In this document: positions 8,808 through 17,569 of the stretch, piece after piece
Layout of the letters: the number at the start of each line of letters is the position of its first letter
Numbering within the stretch: the stretch's first letter is position 1
Assembly: GCA_947571115.1 (NCBI GenBank)
Contig: CANOWW010000017.1
Span: 1-39,198 of the forward strand
Direction: 5' to 3'
Length of the DNA stretch: 39,198 nucleotides
Source of the DNA: an uncultured Clostridium sp.
GTDB taxonomy: Bacteria; Bacillota; Clostridia; TANB77; CAG-508
The notes under the pieces: model-generated
What the model saw: the letters and a program-made list of their open reading frames with translations, nothing else
The model's database searches: none
Told to the model about the DNA's origin: nothing
Position numbers and translations under genes: made by a program

Positions 8808-10286
8808 TTAAATATACTTTTGGACAAGCTTATCTGCCAGCCCAGTGTACATCTCTGGCGTAAGAGCAAGCAACCTTTCCTTGTCCTCTGCAGACAAAAT
8901 ATCTAAAGTCTCGATAAAACCATGCATTACCTCTTTGGTAATGTGTTTGCCTCTTGTAAATGCTTTGAGCTGGTCATAAGCATCTGTAACACCATATTTG
9001 CGGAGCATTGTCTGAACGGCTTCACCAAGCACACTCCATTCATCCTGCAATTCCTGTTTCATTTTCTCTGCATTTACATTAATTCTTTCTAAGCCAGCAA
9101 TCGCACTTTCTATCGCCAACAGCGAATAGCCGAAAACCATGCCCAAATTCCGCTTTGACGAAGAATCTGTCAAATCGCGTTGCATACGAGAAACTGGCAG
9201 TTTGTTGGACAGCCCAACAGCCAGAGAATTCGAAGTTTCCACATTTGAAATACTATTTTCAAACTTAGTCGGATTTACTTTCTGCGGCATCGTGCTGCTC
9301 CCCACTTCCGAAGCTACCACCAGCTGCTTGAGATAATCGCGGCTAATGTAGCTCCACATATCCCAATTAAAATCGAGAAGCACATTATTAAACTGTCGAA
9401 TGTCGTCCATAATGTTGCTCATATAATCATGTCCTTCAATCTGGGTTGTCAATGGATTAAACTCCAGTTCCAGCTTATCCACAATAAGTCTTTGAGCAAT
9501 TGCATCCCAATCTTCATCCGGAAACGCAAAAGCTGCAGCCGCATAATTTCCTGTCGCACCATTGCATTTTGCTGTTGGTGCATCCATTCTAATCCGCATA
9601 TATGCGCAATGCATACGCGCAAAAAATACTGCCATTTCTTTGCCAAATGTTGTTGGTGTTGCTAACTGCCCATGCGTATGTGCCGGCATAGCAGTCGTAG
9701 CATGCTCTTTTGCAAGTTGATATAATTTTTCAATTAATCGATCCGCCGTCGGAAACCATACCCTTGCAAGTGCATCCTGAATCATCATCCCATAAGCTGG
9801 ATTTGTGACATCTTCTGATGTGCACCCAAAGTGTACAAAACTTATTAGTTTGTCCAGCCCCAAATCAGCAATTTTTTCCGCCACCAGCAGTTCAACTGCC
9901 TTGACATCATGATGTGTAAGTGATTCAATTTCTTTTGTTCGAAAATAATCATTTTCGCTAAAATCTTCTGCAATGCTGCGAATTTTTCCGATAACGTCAG
10001 AAAAATTAAACGATTGCAGCGTCGCTGACTCATGCACATTCTGGATTAAATGAATGACCCATTCAACAGCAACTTTAACACGATATTTTGTCAGAGCCAA
10101 ATCAGAAAAATACGGTGCCAGTTCTTCCTGGATTTCTATATACCGTCCATCCAGCGGACACAGCGCATATGCCTGCATATAGTCCCGCACCGAAATTTCT
10201 CTTGGCTGCTTTGGAAGCACTAAATTGCCATTCGCATCCTCCCGTAACATTGCCTTGTCAATTACAATTAAATTGTTTTGTTCCAT
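8808..10286 (-). CDS. purB: Adenylosuccinate lyase
   Basis: This 492-residue enzyme of the fumarase/aspartase superfamily cleaves adenylosuccinate and SAICAR in purine synthesis. HTHGQ (203-207), CTSEDVTNPA (155-164) and the signature GSSTMPQKVNPTKFEN (329-344) contain the catalytic His and Ser. The sequence resembles the longer E. coli-type PurB and has about 35 extra N-terminal residues (MEQNNLIVIDKAML...). It is a single-gene unit with its own promoter and terminator. Its codons are visibly less AT-biased than in pcrA or metK, and its promoter belongs to the conserved-spacer family seen before the orphan genes, which may mean it was acquired with them. Confidence 0.95.
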   Translation of the reverse strand: MEQNNLIVIDKAMLREDANGNLVLPKQPREISVRDYMQAYALCPLDGRYIEIQEELAPYFSDLALTKYRVKVAVEWVIHLIQNVHESATLQSFNFSDVIGKIRSIAEDFSENDYFRTKEIESLTHHDVKAVELLVAEKIADLGLDKLISFVHFGCTSEDVTNPAYGMMIQDALARVWFPTADRLIEKLYQLAKEHATTAMPAHTHGQLATPTTFGKEMAVFFARMHCAYMRIRMDAPTAKCNGATGNYAAAAFAFPDEDWDAIAQRLIVDKLELEFNPLTTQIEGHDYMSNIMDDIRQFNNVLLDFNWDMWSYISRDYLKQLVVASEVGSSTMPQKVNPTKFENSISNVETSNSLAVGLSNKLPVSRMQRDLTDSSSKRNLGMVFGYSLLAIESAIAGLERINVNAEKMKQELQDEWSVLGEAVQTMLRKYGVTDAYDQLKAFTRGKHITKEVMHGFIETLDILSAEDKERLLALTPEMYTGLADKLVQKYI

Positions 10287-10372
10287 AAAAACTTCCTCCT
10301 TCTAAAATTTATTTTCTTCTATTGTATTTCCCTGTTGCTTCAATTTTAGAAATCCAATAGTTTGACTGAATT

Positions 10373-10401
10373 ATTATATAATATTTTACATAAAAAGTCA
10401 A
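10373..10401 (-). promoter_or_regulatory. purB promoter, conserved-spacer family
   Basis: On the minus strand, TTGACT (10396-10401), spacer TTTTATGTAAAATATTA and TATAAT (10373-10378). The 17-bp spacer matches the spacers in front of several orphan genes in the window. Confidence 0.8.
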
Positions 10402-10465
10402 TATTTTTTTATTATTTTAATCCAATCCATGAAACTACCACAAAACTGCTTTTATAAATTTTCTC

Positions 10466-10500
10466 TTGACTTCTTTCTCACACAATGATAAATTTATCAT
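10466..10500 (+). promoter_or_regulatory. pepV-type gene promoter overlapping a palindrome
   Basis: TTGACT (10466-10471) and TAAATT (10489-10494) lie 17 bp apart. The -10 box sits inside a perfect palindrome ATGATAAATTTATCAT (10485-10500), and ATGATAAAT recurs at 10512-10520. The palindrome could be an operator; no regulator is identified. Confidence 0.5.
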
Positions 10501-10532
10501 AATAATAAATAATGATAAATAAGGAGGTCTTT

Positions 10533-11882
10533 ATGTTTGACAAAATAATAGAAAACTCAAAAAATGATATCATCCAAACACTTTGCAAATTAATCCAATT
10601 TCAAAGTGTTTCCACAGAAACAAGCAATCCTAGTATGCCTTTTGGCGAAGAATGCAAAAAAGCACTCGATTATACTTTAAATTTAGCTCAAAATTTAGGT
10701 TTCCGAACTAAGAATTTAGATGGTTATTGTGGTTATATCGAATTTGGCGAAGGCGAAGAAATGGTTGGAATTATTGGTCATTTGGATGTAGTTCCTGCCA
10801 ATTTGGAAGACGGTTGGTCTTCGCCACCTTTTGATGCCACCATTCGAGAAAACAAAATTTATGGACGTGGTTCGATTGACGACAAAGGTCCTGTTGTTGC
10901 AACTCTTTACGCCATGAAAGCAATTTTGGATTCTGGCAAAAAATTAAATAAGCGTGTGCGTTTGATTTTGGGTTTGAATGAAGAAAAAGACTGGAAATGT
11001 ATCCATCATTATAAAAAAATAGGCGAAGAAACGCCTACCATTGGTTTTAGCCCAGATGCCGATTTTCCTTGTATTTATGCCGAAAAAGGCATGTTGTCTG
11101 TTCGTCTTTCGCATCCTTTTTTCATTGAAAATCATGAAATTTTGGAAATTGACTGCAACCAAAATGCTTTAAATGTTGTGCCCAAATATTGCGCCATTAC
11201 GTTAAAAGATAAAACATCTGAAACGGCACAAAAACTCGAATTTACTGGAACTGCTGCACACGCGGCTCATCCTGATTTAGGCGATAATGCCATTACAAAA
11301 TTAGTCGAATACTTAAATGCAAATTTGAGCAGCAATTCTCTTGACAACAAATTTACTTTTTTAAAAAAACTTTATGAATTGGATTTATTTGGCATTCATA
11401 GCCCTAAATTTTTCTCTGATGAAAAAATCGAAGACGAATCCGGCATTTTGACTTCTAATGTTGGATTTATTGGCTATAAAAACAATTTATTAGAACTTGG
11501 CTTTAATTTGCGAGTGCCAGTCACGACTTCCCTTGAAACAATCAAGACAAAATTTCAAACACTTGCCTCAATTTTTCCAGATTTGCATATCGATATTACA
11601 CTTGAAAAAGCGCCTTTGTATGTACCAAAAGATAGCTATTTAGTGAAAACTTTGACAAAAATTTTTAACGAAAAAACACATCAAAATCTCGAGCCAATTG
11701 CCATTGGCGGCGGAACTTTTGCAAGGGCTTTTCCAAATATGGTTGCTTTTGGCGCGAACATGCCAAACCAGAAAGATATGTGCCACCAAGTAGATGAATT
11801 TATCGACATTAACACTTTGATTTTGTCTAGCAAAATTTATGCAAAAGTCATTTATGAGTTAGCAATAGAAAAAGAGAAATAA
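10533..11882 (+). CDS. pepV: M20 family dipeptidase, PepV type
   Basis: The 449-residue protein matches PepV/Sapep zinc dipeptidases. Metal-binding segments are GHLDVVPA (His83, Asp85), GSIDDKGPV (Asp116/117) and LNEEKDW (Glu150/151, the catalytic and ligand Glu pair), with a late GGGTFAR segment and a C-terminal His in KDMCHQVDE. The family removes N-terminal residues from di- and some tripeptides in the cytoplasm. I use ATG 10533 (MFDKIIENS), which has AAGGAGG at ideal distance, in preference to an in-frame ATG at 10512. The gene stands alone between its own promoter and terminator. Confidence 0.9.
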   Translation: MFDKIIENSKNDIIQTLCKLIQFQSVSTETSNPSMPFGEECKKALDYTLNLAQNLGFRTKNLDGYCGYIEFGEGEEMVGIIGHLDVVPANLEDGWSSPPFDATIRENKIYGRGSIDDKGPVVATLYAMKAILDSGKKLNKRVRLILGLNEEKDWKCIHHYKKIGEETPTIGFSPDADFPCIYAEKGMLSVRLSHPFFIENHEILEIDCNQNALNVVPKYCAITLKDKTSETAQKLEFTGTAAHAAHPDLGDNAITKLVEYLNANLSSNSLDNKFTFLKKLYELDLFGIHSPKFFSDEKIEDESGILTSNVGFIGYKNNLLELGFNLRVPVTTSLETIKTKFQTLASIFPDLHIDITLEKAPLYVPKDSYLVKTLTKIFNEKTHQNLEPIAIGGGTFARAFPNMVAFGANMPNQKDMCHQVDEFIDINTLILSSKIYAKVIYELAIEKEK

Positions 11883-11903
11883 TCGCCATTATTTCTCCTT
11901 TTT
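11874..11903 (+). terminator. Intrinsic terminator after the pepV-type gene
   Basis: GAGAAATAAT pairs with ATTATTTCTC across a four-base loop and is followed by CTTTTT. The stem includes the stop codon. Confidence 0.75.
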
Positions 11904-11929
11904 GCTATTTTATCATCTTAAATCAAACT

Positions 11930-11951
11930 TGACATTTTCGCAAAAATGTGA
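11930..11951 (-). terminator. Possible weak terminator after telA
   Basis: ACATTTT and AAAATGT form a short hairpin with a CGC loop just beyond the telA-type stop codon. The T tract on the minus strand is poor, so termination is only possible. The plus strand also reads TTGACA here but has no good -10 box. Confidence 0.35.
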
Positions 11952-11953
11952 TT

Positions 11954-13105
11954 TTAACTTTCTGCTTCGATTTTTACTTCTAACAATTTGTTCTTCAATT
12001 CTGATTCAATTTTAGCAAGCTCGATTTCAGCTTCTTGCCTTTTTCTCTTGCCTTCTGTGTGAATTTGAAGAACCGTGTCAAGCGTCTCTATAATATCTGC
12101 ATTTGTTTTAGAAAGAGTTTCCACATCAACAATCGCTCTTTCTGACTCCTGCGCCACTTCAATCGTGCCTTGTTTCAACAATTCACTATTGGCTTTTAGC
12201 ATATCATTTGTGATATCTGTCACTTTTCTTTGTGTTTCCAACGCAGTTTTTGCATTAGCCAAACCTAAACTAATCACAATTTGATTTTTCCACAACGGAA
12301 TCGTATTAATAATAGAACTTTGAATTTTACTGATTAATTCACTATCATTGTTTTGAATTAAACGAATTTGCGGTGCCATTTGAATGGAGATGATTCGCGT
12401 TGTTTTCAAATCATAAATTTTTTTCTCAAAACGATTAATAATATCTGCCATATCTTTGACAGCTTGCGCATCCAATTGTTCCCCTGTCTCTCTCGCCCTT
12501 GCTTCTAAAGCAGGAAGCGTCTGGGTTCTCAATTCCTCTATCTTCTTTTCGCCAGCAATAATATACAAAGAAAGCTCCTTGAAATATTCTAAATTTTTGT
12601 CATACATGGTATCAAATGTCGCAATATCCTTTAGCATGGTAAGTTTCTGAGCTTCCAACGTTTTTTCAATCGTTTCTATATTATTTTCTACTTTATTATA
12701 TTTGGCCACCACTTTGTTTAATTGCTTTTTGACCGAATTAAACAATCCCGGCTTGCTATTTAAAATGCTCGAAGAATCCGCTTGAAACGATTTTAATTCC
12801 GAAACTAAATCTGACAGCAAATCTCCCACTTGTCCAGCATTTTTGGTCTTCACTTCTGCCAAAACTGTATCCGAAAATTGAGAAATATTTTTTTGTGCAG
12901 AAGCTCCAAACTGCAAAATCTGTGCCGTATTGGAAACATCGATTTTCGCCAAAAATTGGTCAATCACTTGCTTCTGTTCTTCTGTCAACTCGTCATAGCG
13001 AAGCGATTTTTCAATTTTTTCCTCTGTAATCTTTTCTCCTGTCACAAGAGAATTCTCGATTTCCTTCGTTTTCATTTCTTTTACTTCTAATTCCAAATTT
13101 TCCAT
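11954..13105 (-). CDS. telA: TelA family (toxic anion resistance) protein
   Basis: The 383-residue protein is largely alpha-helical and matches TelA/KlaA: an N-terminal segment, then long coiled helices, with the family core around MAPQIRLIQNNDSELISKIQ and TIPLWKNQIVISLGLANAK. TelA proteins were named for tellurite resistance and occur with Ter, VWA and XpaC-like proteins in envelope-stress clusters; the biochemical role is unknown. Here it is the last gene of a tight operon after a VWA protein and a two-helix membrane protein. GGAGAG precedes ATG 13105. Confidence 0.9.
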   Translation of the reverse strand: MENLELEVKEMKTKEIENSLVTGEKITEEKIEKSLRYDELTEEQKQVIDQFLAKIDVSNTAQILQFGASAQKNISQFSDTVLAEVKTKNAGQVGDLLSDLVSELKSFQADSSSILNSKPGLFNSVKKQLNKVVAKYNKVENNIETIEKTLEAQKLTMLKDIATFDTMYDKNLEYFKELSLYIIAGEKKIEELRTQTLPALEARARETGEQLDAQAVKDMADIINRFEKKIYDLKTTRIISIQMAPQIRLIQNNDSELISKIQSSIINTIPLWKNQIVISLGLANAKTALETQRKVTDITNDMLKANSELLKQGTIEVAQESERAIVDVETLSKTNADIIETLDTVLQIHTEGKRKRQEAEIELAKIESELKNKLLEVKIEAES

Positions 13106-13153
13106 AATCTCTCCTTTGTTATATATTTCAAAATCAATATAAAACTTAAATTT

Positions 13154-14839
13154 CTATAAACTTGAATTAAATAAATTTTTCAACTCATTAATGACATTTC
13201 CCGAGTTAGCATCAATGCTGGCTGCCTCGTTAATCGAAGAAATTTCTTCAAGTGCCGCAATATTGGCATTATAGCCAATCGTATAAATTGGTATGTTTAA
13301 ATTTTTGATAACATTGCTGGCTTCCTCAATCGAATGTCCAATATTTGTCTCGCCGTCACTTAAAACAAACATCATCAATTTTGAGTTTGGAACTTCAGCT
13401 TGTTTTTTGACAAGCATATCTGCAGCCACAATCACAGCGTCAAATGTTGCTGTATTTCCAGCAGCCGACAAACCTTCTACTGCGCCGTTAAAATATGATT
13501 TTTGATTTAAGTTAAATTCATTGATCGGCAAATTAATGGTTACATCTGTACTATAACTTACTAAACCAATATAATTATTGTTATTAATATATTGCATACT
13601 ATTGATTAAAGATTGCTTTAGCTGCGTCAGTGGCGTCCCCGACATACTTCCCGAAACATCCATCACAAAAACCGCAATAATTGGTTTTCCTAAATCTTTT
13701 TCCTCTTTCCACAATTTTTGCGCATTGATTAGCAAATCTCCGTCATAATCAGACATTGCTGGAGCATAATCGGGATTGTTATAAAATCCATATTCTGTCG
13801 CCAATTTTTGGGACTCATTTGACGTGCAATATTCTGTGAAAAGTTTTAGCAATTCTTGCTTTTCTCCCTCTAAATTTCCAACTGCATACATTGGACTGTC
13901 ATGTCTTACGCCAAAAGGAATAAAGTTGTAATCACGTTTTAGTGTGCTATCATTCATATAAGATTGATACTCCAAAATAAACGCATCCAACGAACCACTC
14001 TCCGCCGCGCTTCTCATTTGCATCGTGATATACGAAACAAATGGCACATTTTCTTGGAATTTCTGGAACCCGCTAATCGCTGTTGCACTCAAAGGATTTG
14101 CCTCATCAAAATGGGATAAGGTAGAAACTAGAAAATTCATTCCCGTTGAGCTGGCATATGGATTCGTGTAACCCATAGCAATTTCGTTGTTACAAGTTGC
14201 TTCCACAATCACGCCCAAATCCACTTTACCATATTTTTCTTGCAAAGCATCATACGTTGTTTGTGAAAGTAGCATTCCTGCCACATTAGGAGCAATTCCG
14301 CTATGAACTTGTTCCAAAACAACATCTTGCGCACGTACCATTTCAATCCACAATTCATTTGACGGCGTAAATGCCTCTGGAACGTATTTGCCTGATGTAA
14401 TATAATCAACTGCCACACCAGAAGCAATCGAGCGAATCGAAACCGTCGCTTTTTTGCCATTGATTGTCTGATTTGACTGATTGAATTTTTTTGCCACTTC
14501 ATTCAGCCAGCCATCTGTGTCTTCCCCCGCTTTCTCAGGAGAAGAAAAAATCTCAATATTAAGCTCTCCTTTGCCTTCAACAGTTAGCGGATAATCCGAA
14601 ATATCTGGCAATTCATCTTCCAAACTCGTTTCGCCAAGTGTCACTGTTGACTTTTTCAAATCTGCCTGTTCTACCCTGATATTTTTTACATATCGATTCA
14701 AGTAAGAAATCGCTTTGTCATACGATTTTTCCGAAGTAGATTTTTTCAAATTTTGTGTCGAGTAAATCCCTGCCGCAATGATTGCAATAAAAATAACAAC
14801 TAAAATAAGCATCATTTTTTTATTGGATTGTTTATTCAT
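13154..14839 (-). CDS. Membrane-anchored solute-binding/VWA domain protein
   Basis: The 561-residue protein has an N-terminal membrane anchor (about 9-27), a region from about 90 to 350 resembling the periplasmic substrate-binding fold (GELNIEIFSSPE at the start, later YTNPYASSTGMNFL), and a C-terminal von Willebrand A domain. The VWA metal site is intact: DVSGSMSG (394-401) with the later Thr and Asp (NTATFDAV, LSDGETN). It should face outward from the membrane. The gene lies 16 bases after the membrane-protein gene and 48 before telA, so the three probably act together. The ligand is unknown. Confidence 0.85.
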   Translation of the reverse strand: MNKQSNKKMMLILVVIFIAIIAAGIYSTQNLKKSTSEKSYDKAISYLNRYVKNIRVEQADLKKSTVTLGETSLEDELPDISDYPLTVEGKGELNIEIFSSPEKAGEDTDGWLNEVAKKFNQSNQTINGKKATVSIRSIASGVAVDYITSGKYVPEAFTPSNELWIEMVRAQDVVLEQVHSGIAPNVAGMLLSQTTYDALQEKYGKVDLGVIVEATCNNEIAMGYTNPYASSTGMNFLVSTLSHFDEANPLSATAISGFQKFQENVPFVSYITMQMRSAAESGSLDAFILEYQSYMNDSTLKRDYNFIPFGVRHDSPMYAVGNLEGEKQELLKLFTEYCTSNESQKLATEYGFYNNPDYAPAMSDYDGDLLINAQKLWKEEKDLGKPIIAVFVMDVSGSMSGTPLTQLKQSLINSMQYINNNNYIGLVSYSTDVTINLPINEFNLNQKSYFNGAVEGLSAAGNTATFDAVIVAADMLVKKQAEVPNSKLMMFVLSDGETNIGHSIEEASNVIKNLNIPIYTIGYNANIAALEEISSINEAASIDANSGNVINELKNLFNSSL

Positions 14840-14855
14840 TTTTCCCTCCTTAAAC

Positions 14856-15524
14856 TTAAATATCTTCGCCTCTTAACATTTTAAGTGAATTAGTCATATC
14901 ACTTAAAACATTGCTAAGTGTATCATCTGTGGCTGTGTCATCCAACTGAGAAACTTCTGTTAGCAGTTTATTAAACTCTGTCAAAATATTATCATTCGAT
15001 ACAATCAATTTGTCAATATATGCCTTATGTTCCCCTAGCAGATTTTCTCCCATATCGGCATCATAAATCGCCATTCGGTTTAGCATCTTTCGTACATTAT
15101 TTACCAAAAAGGACGTAGCTTGCTCGCCTAAATCGGTAAGTGCTGTATAATGTTCCTTATTGTTTTGTGTCAAAATCTCTGTCAACACTCGATTTTTTTT
15201 ATCAACCGAAACCACTTGGTCAATCGCCTGCTTGATTTCTTTGGCAAACGGAGAATTTTTTGAATAACAAGAATCTAGTGCTTGTTTGTAATCATTAACA
15301 TCTTTTAATTTATCCAAATCATAACCATATTTCGCTGTATTGGAAAAGCCTAAATATAAAATTTCGCCCGCTAAAACCAAAGCATTCAGTGCAATCATCA
15401 CACAAAAAAGAATTGGTTGAACAGCAAAAGACAAGCCATAAATTCCCGGCGAAAACAGCATAATATCAACAAATGCCAAAACAATCGTTATGATTAACAA
15501 TCTCAAAAAAACTTTATTATTCAC
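14856..15524 (-). CDS. Two-helix membrane protein of the TelA/VWA operon
   Basis: The 222-residue protein has two membrane helices (about 7-27 and 33-56) and a cytoplasmic helical domain predicted to form coiled coil (about 70-215). The start is GTG at 15524, five bases after AAGGAGG. I do not recognise a named family; position and architecture resemble the XpaC-like partners found with TelA. It is the first gene of the operon and probably anchors the complex at the membrane. The final residues include MLRGEDI. Confidence 0.65.
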   Translation of the reverse strand: MNNKVFLRLLIITIVLAFVDIMLFSPGIYGLSFAVQPILFCVMIALNALVLAGEILYLGFSNTAKYGYDLDKLKDVNDYKQALDSCYSKNSPFAKEIKQAIDQVVSVDKKNRVLTEILTQNNKEHYTALTDLGEQATSFLVNNVRKMLNRMAIYDADMGENLLGEHKAYIDKLIVSNDNILTEFNKLLTEVSQLDDTATDDTLSNVLSDMTNSLKMLRGEDI

Positions 15525-15627
15525 ATATGCCTCCTTAAATTTACTATTATTTTACCATAAAACTAAAGTTTTTTACAATATTTTTTCAAAATTTACGTTA
15601 AAATTCAAAATATTTTTTAACAAACAA

Positions 15628-15679
15628 TCAAAACACGAAACGTGTTTTTAAAATAAAATTCTCACGTTTCGTGTTTTGA
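15628..15679 (-). terminator. Terminator after the HD-GYP gene
   Basis: A perfect 17-bp inverted repeat (15628-15644 and 15663-15679, core CACGAAACGTG) lies nine bases after the stop of the response-regulator gene. The stem is long for a terminator and could work in both directions, but only the minus-strand gene ends here. Confidence 0.7.
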
Positions 15680-15687
15680 TAAATATT

Positions 15688-16758
15688 TTACCCTGTTACA
15701 TATTTTTCTTGAATCGCCAAAACTTCGTCATAATGCTCCTTTAAAATTCTCAAAAATACATCTGCAATTTGTGGGTCAAACTGCGAACCCGAACATTTTT
15801 CAATCTCCTGTGTCACTACTTCTAATGGCAAAGCATTTCTATAAGAACGTTTTGACGTCATGGCATCAAATGTATCAGCAACTGCTGCAATTCTCGCAAA
15901 AAGTGGAATATCTTCCCCCGCCAAAGCTCCCGGATAACCTCGTCCGTCAAAACGTTCATGATGATGAAACACAATTGGCACAATATCTTGAAAAATCGTT
16001 GCATTCGCCAAAATATGTTTTCCAATAGCTGGATGATTTTTTATCTGCGAATATTCATCATCTGACAATTTGGCCTCCTTTAGCAAAATGCTATCTGGAA
16101 TTCCTATTTTTCCAATATCGTGGAAAAGTCCGCCAATTTTCAGTGTATGTAAATCCTGCTCCGACAATCCTAAGTATTTTCCAATCAAAACAGAATATTC
16201 CGAAACACGGTCTGAATGTCCTCTCGTGTATGAATCCCTCGCTTCAACTGTTTGCCTAATAATCTCAATGCTTTCCAAATATGCCTTCTCAATCTTATCT
16301 TGCGATTCTTTCAATTCTAGGTTAATCTTTTTAATCATGTTCATTTGGTCAATTGACTTCATCGCAGACTCAATCAGCAACAAAACCTGATCAAATTTAT
16401 CGCTTTTTTCGCAATATCCCTGAATGGCAAGACGTTTAATTGTCTCTAACGGTGGTGCCAAATCTTTATGCCCTGTCAACAAAATAATATATAATTCTTT
16501 ATTAAATTTTCTAATTTCCTCAACCACTTGGTCTCCATGAATTGGGGACATAATAAAATCCAATAACATCAAGTCAAAATGTTCATTTTTCACACATTCA
16601 ATTGCCTCTAATGGGTTTGTACAACCTTTTATGGTATAACCAGAACGCTTCAAAAAAACGGACAAAGCGTCCAAAATTCCACCTTCATCATCTACTGCAA
16701 TTATTTTATAATTATGATTTGCATTTTCTACTTCATTTTTTTGTTCTGAAAGTCGCAT
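15688..16758 (-). CDS. Response regulator with HD-GYP phosphodiesterase domain
   Basis: The 356-residue protein has a receiver domain (about 17-135, phospho-acceptor Asp67 in DLMLLDF, acidic pocket DDE) joined by a coiled helix (about 135-170) to an HD-GYP domain. The latter shows H213-D214 in GLFHDIGKIGIP and HHHERFDGRGYP (265-276). HD-GYP enzymes hydrolyse cyclic di-GMP, so this probably lowers c-di-GMP when phosphorylated. No histidine kinase is encoded beside it. GGGGGGAG precedes ATG 16758. Confidence 0.93.
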   Translation of the reverse strand: MRLSEQKNEVENANHNYKIIAVDDEGGILDALSVFLKRSGYTIKGCTNPLEAIECVKNEHFDLMLLDFIMSPIHGDQVVEEIRKFNKELYIILLTGHKDLAPPLETIKRLAIQGYCEKSDKFDQVLLLIESAMKSIDQMNMIKKINLELKESQDKIEKAYLESIEIIRQTVEARDSYTRGHSDRVSEYSVLIGKYLGLSEQDLHTLKIGGLFHDIGKIGIPDSILLKEAKLSDDEYSQIKNHPAIGKHILANATIFQDIVPIVFHHHERFDGRGYPGALAGEDIPLFARIAAVADTFDAMTSKRSYRNALPLEVVTQEIEKCSGSQFDPQIADVFLRILKEHYDEVLAIQEKYVTG

Positions 16759-16867
16759 AAACTCCCCCCTATTTTGTTTATTCTGTTTGTATTGTATCTT
16801 ATTTTTTGCTCCTAGTCAATACGATTTTTAATTAATTTTCATTTTACATAATAATGGCTACAGCTTC

Positions 16868-16896
16868 TTGACATTTTTGCATAAATGTGGTATAAT
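16868..16896 (+). promoter_or_regulatory. Promoter of the 16938 orphan gene
   Basis: TTGACA (16868-16873), spacer TTTTTGCATAAATGTGG and TATAAT (16891-16896). The spacer is a divergent member of the conserved-spacer family; ACATTT...AAATGT also forms a small dyad. Confidence 0.75.
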
Positions 16897-16937
16897 GTTA
16901 TAGATTAAATTTTAGAGCTATTAAGGAGGATTTCAAC

Positions 16938-17501
16938 ATGGCAAATAACAGCATACGGAATTATGAAGATTCTACTTGGCACAATCAAATAATTGATGGA
17001 ATATCTGTATTCTCTGTGAGGGTGCGAATATTTCAGCCTCGTGACCCCATCAAATTTTACCAGCACTTAATTGATACTGACGGAGACATTTTTAAAAAAA
17101 GTCGCAAAGGCTTCACAAAATTCATCTCAAACTTCTCTTATGCAATATTTTCTACAGGAATTCGCGAAAAAGGCAAAGGGAATAATATGTGTTTAGATTT
17201 AACAATATATTTAGGCAATAACTTTCATTTATCTAAATTAGATAATTTAACTTTTCTAGGTAAATCTTACGTTATCAAAGCTCTTCAAGGTAAAGCAGAA
17301 CAAAAACTCGCTTTACCGCCACTGCAAAATTACTTTTTCAAAAAAATCGGCTCTGACTCCGAAGAAATCTATGCACTTTTAAAAACTTCTGCTCAAAACT
17401 ATGATTTTGATAAAGTGGAACAGATTTTTGAGCAATACCAGATTTCTGCCAAGTATCAGGCACTTTTCTGGAAGGAAATGTATCAGGCAACCAAAAAATA
17501 G
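16938..17501 (+). CDS. Orphan hypothetical protein (187 aa)
   Basis: I do not recognise this 187-residue protein. It has no signal peptide or membrane helix; it begins MANNSIRNYEDSTWHNQ, contains a basic middle part (KKSRKGFTKF) and ends in a helical, charged tail. AAGGAGG precedes ATG 16938, a sigma-A promoter lies upstream and a GC-rich terminator follows, so it is a genuine single-gene unit. It is convergent with tex. Codons such as CGG for Arg look less AT-biased than in neighbouring core genes. Confidence 0.75.
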   Translation: MANNSIRNYEDSTWHNQIIDGISVFSVRVRIFQPRDPIKFYQHLIDTDGDIFKKSRKGFTKFISNFSYAIFSTGIREKGKGNNMCLDLTIYLGNNFHLSKLDNLTFLGKSYVIKALQGKAEQKLALPPLQNYFFKKIGSDSEEIYALLKTSAQNYDFDKVEQIFEQYQISAKYQALFWKEMYQATKK

Positions 17502-17535
17502 CGTTAAACAAGAAATAATTTTCTGGAAATTCTAT

Positions 17536-17569
17536 AAAAGGGCACATCCTGCGGGATGTCCCCTTTTTT
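17536..17569 (+). terminator. Terminator between the 16938 orphan gene and tex
   Basis: AAAAGGGCACATCC pairs with GGATGTCCCCTTTT around a short loop and ends in T residues; it abuts the tex stop codon and may serve both convergent genes. Confidence 0.9.

Noticed and set aside
9429..10039. Open frames on both strands within purB
   Set aside because: They are out-of-frame readings of the conserved adenylosuccinate lyase gene.
11928..11951. Plus-strand promoter (TTGACA) after the pepV-type gene
   Set aside because: No -10 box follows at 17 bp and the region faces the end of telA; it reads better as a weak hairpin.
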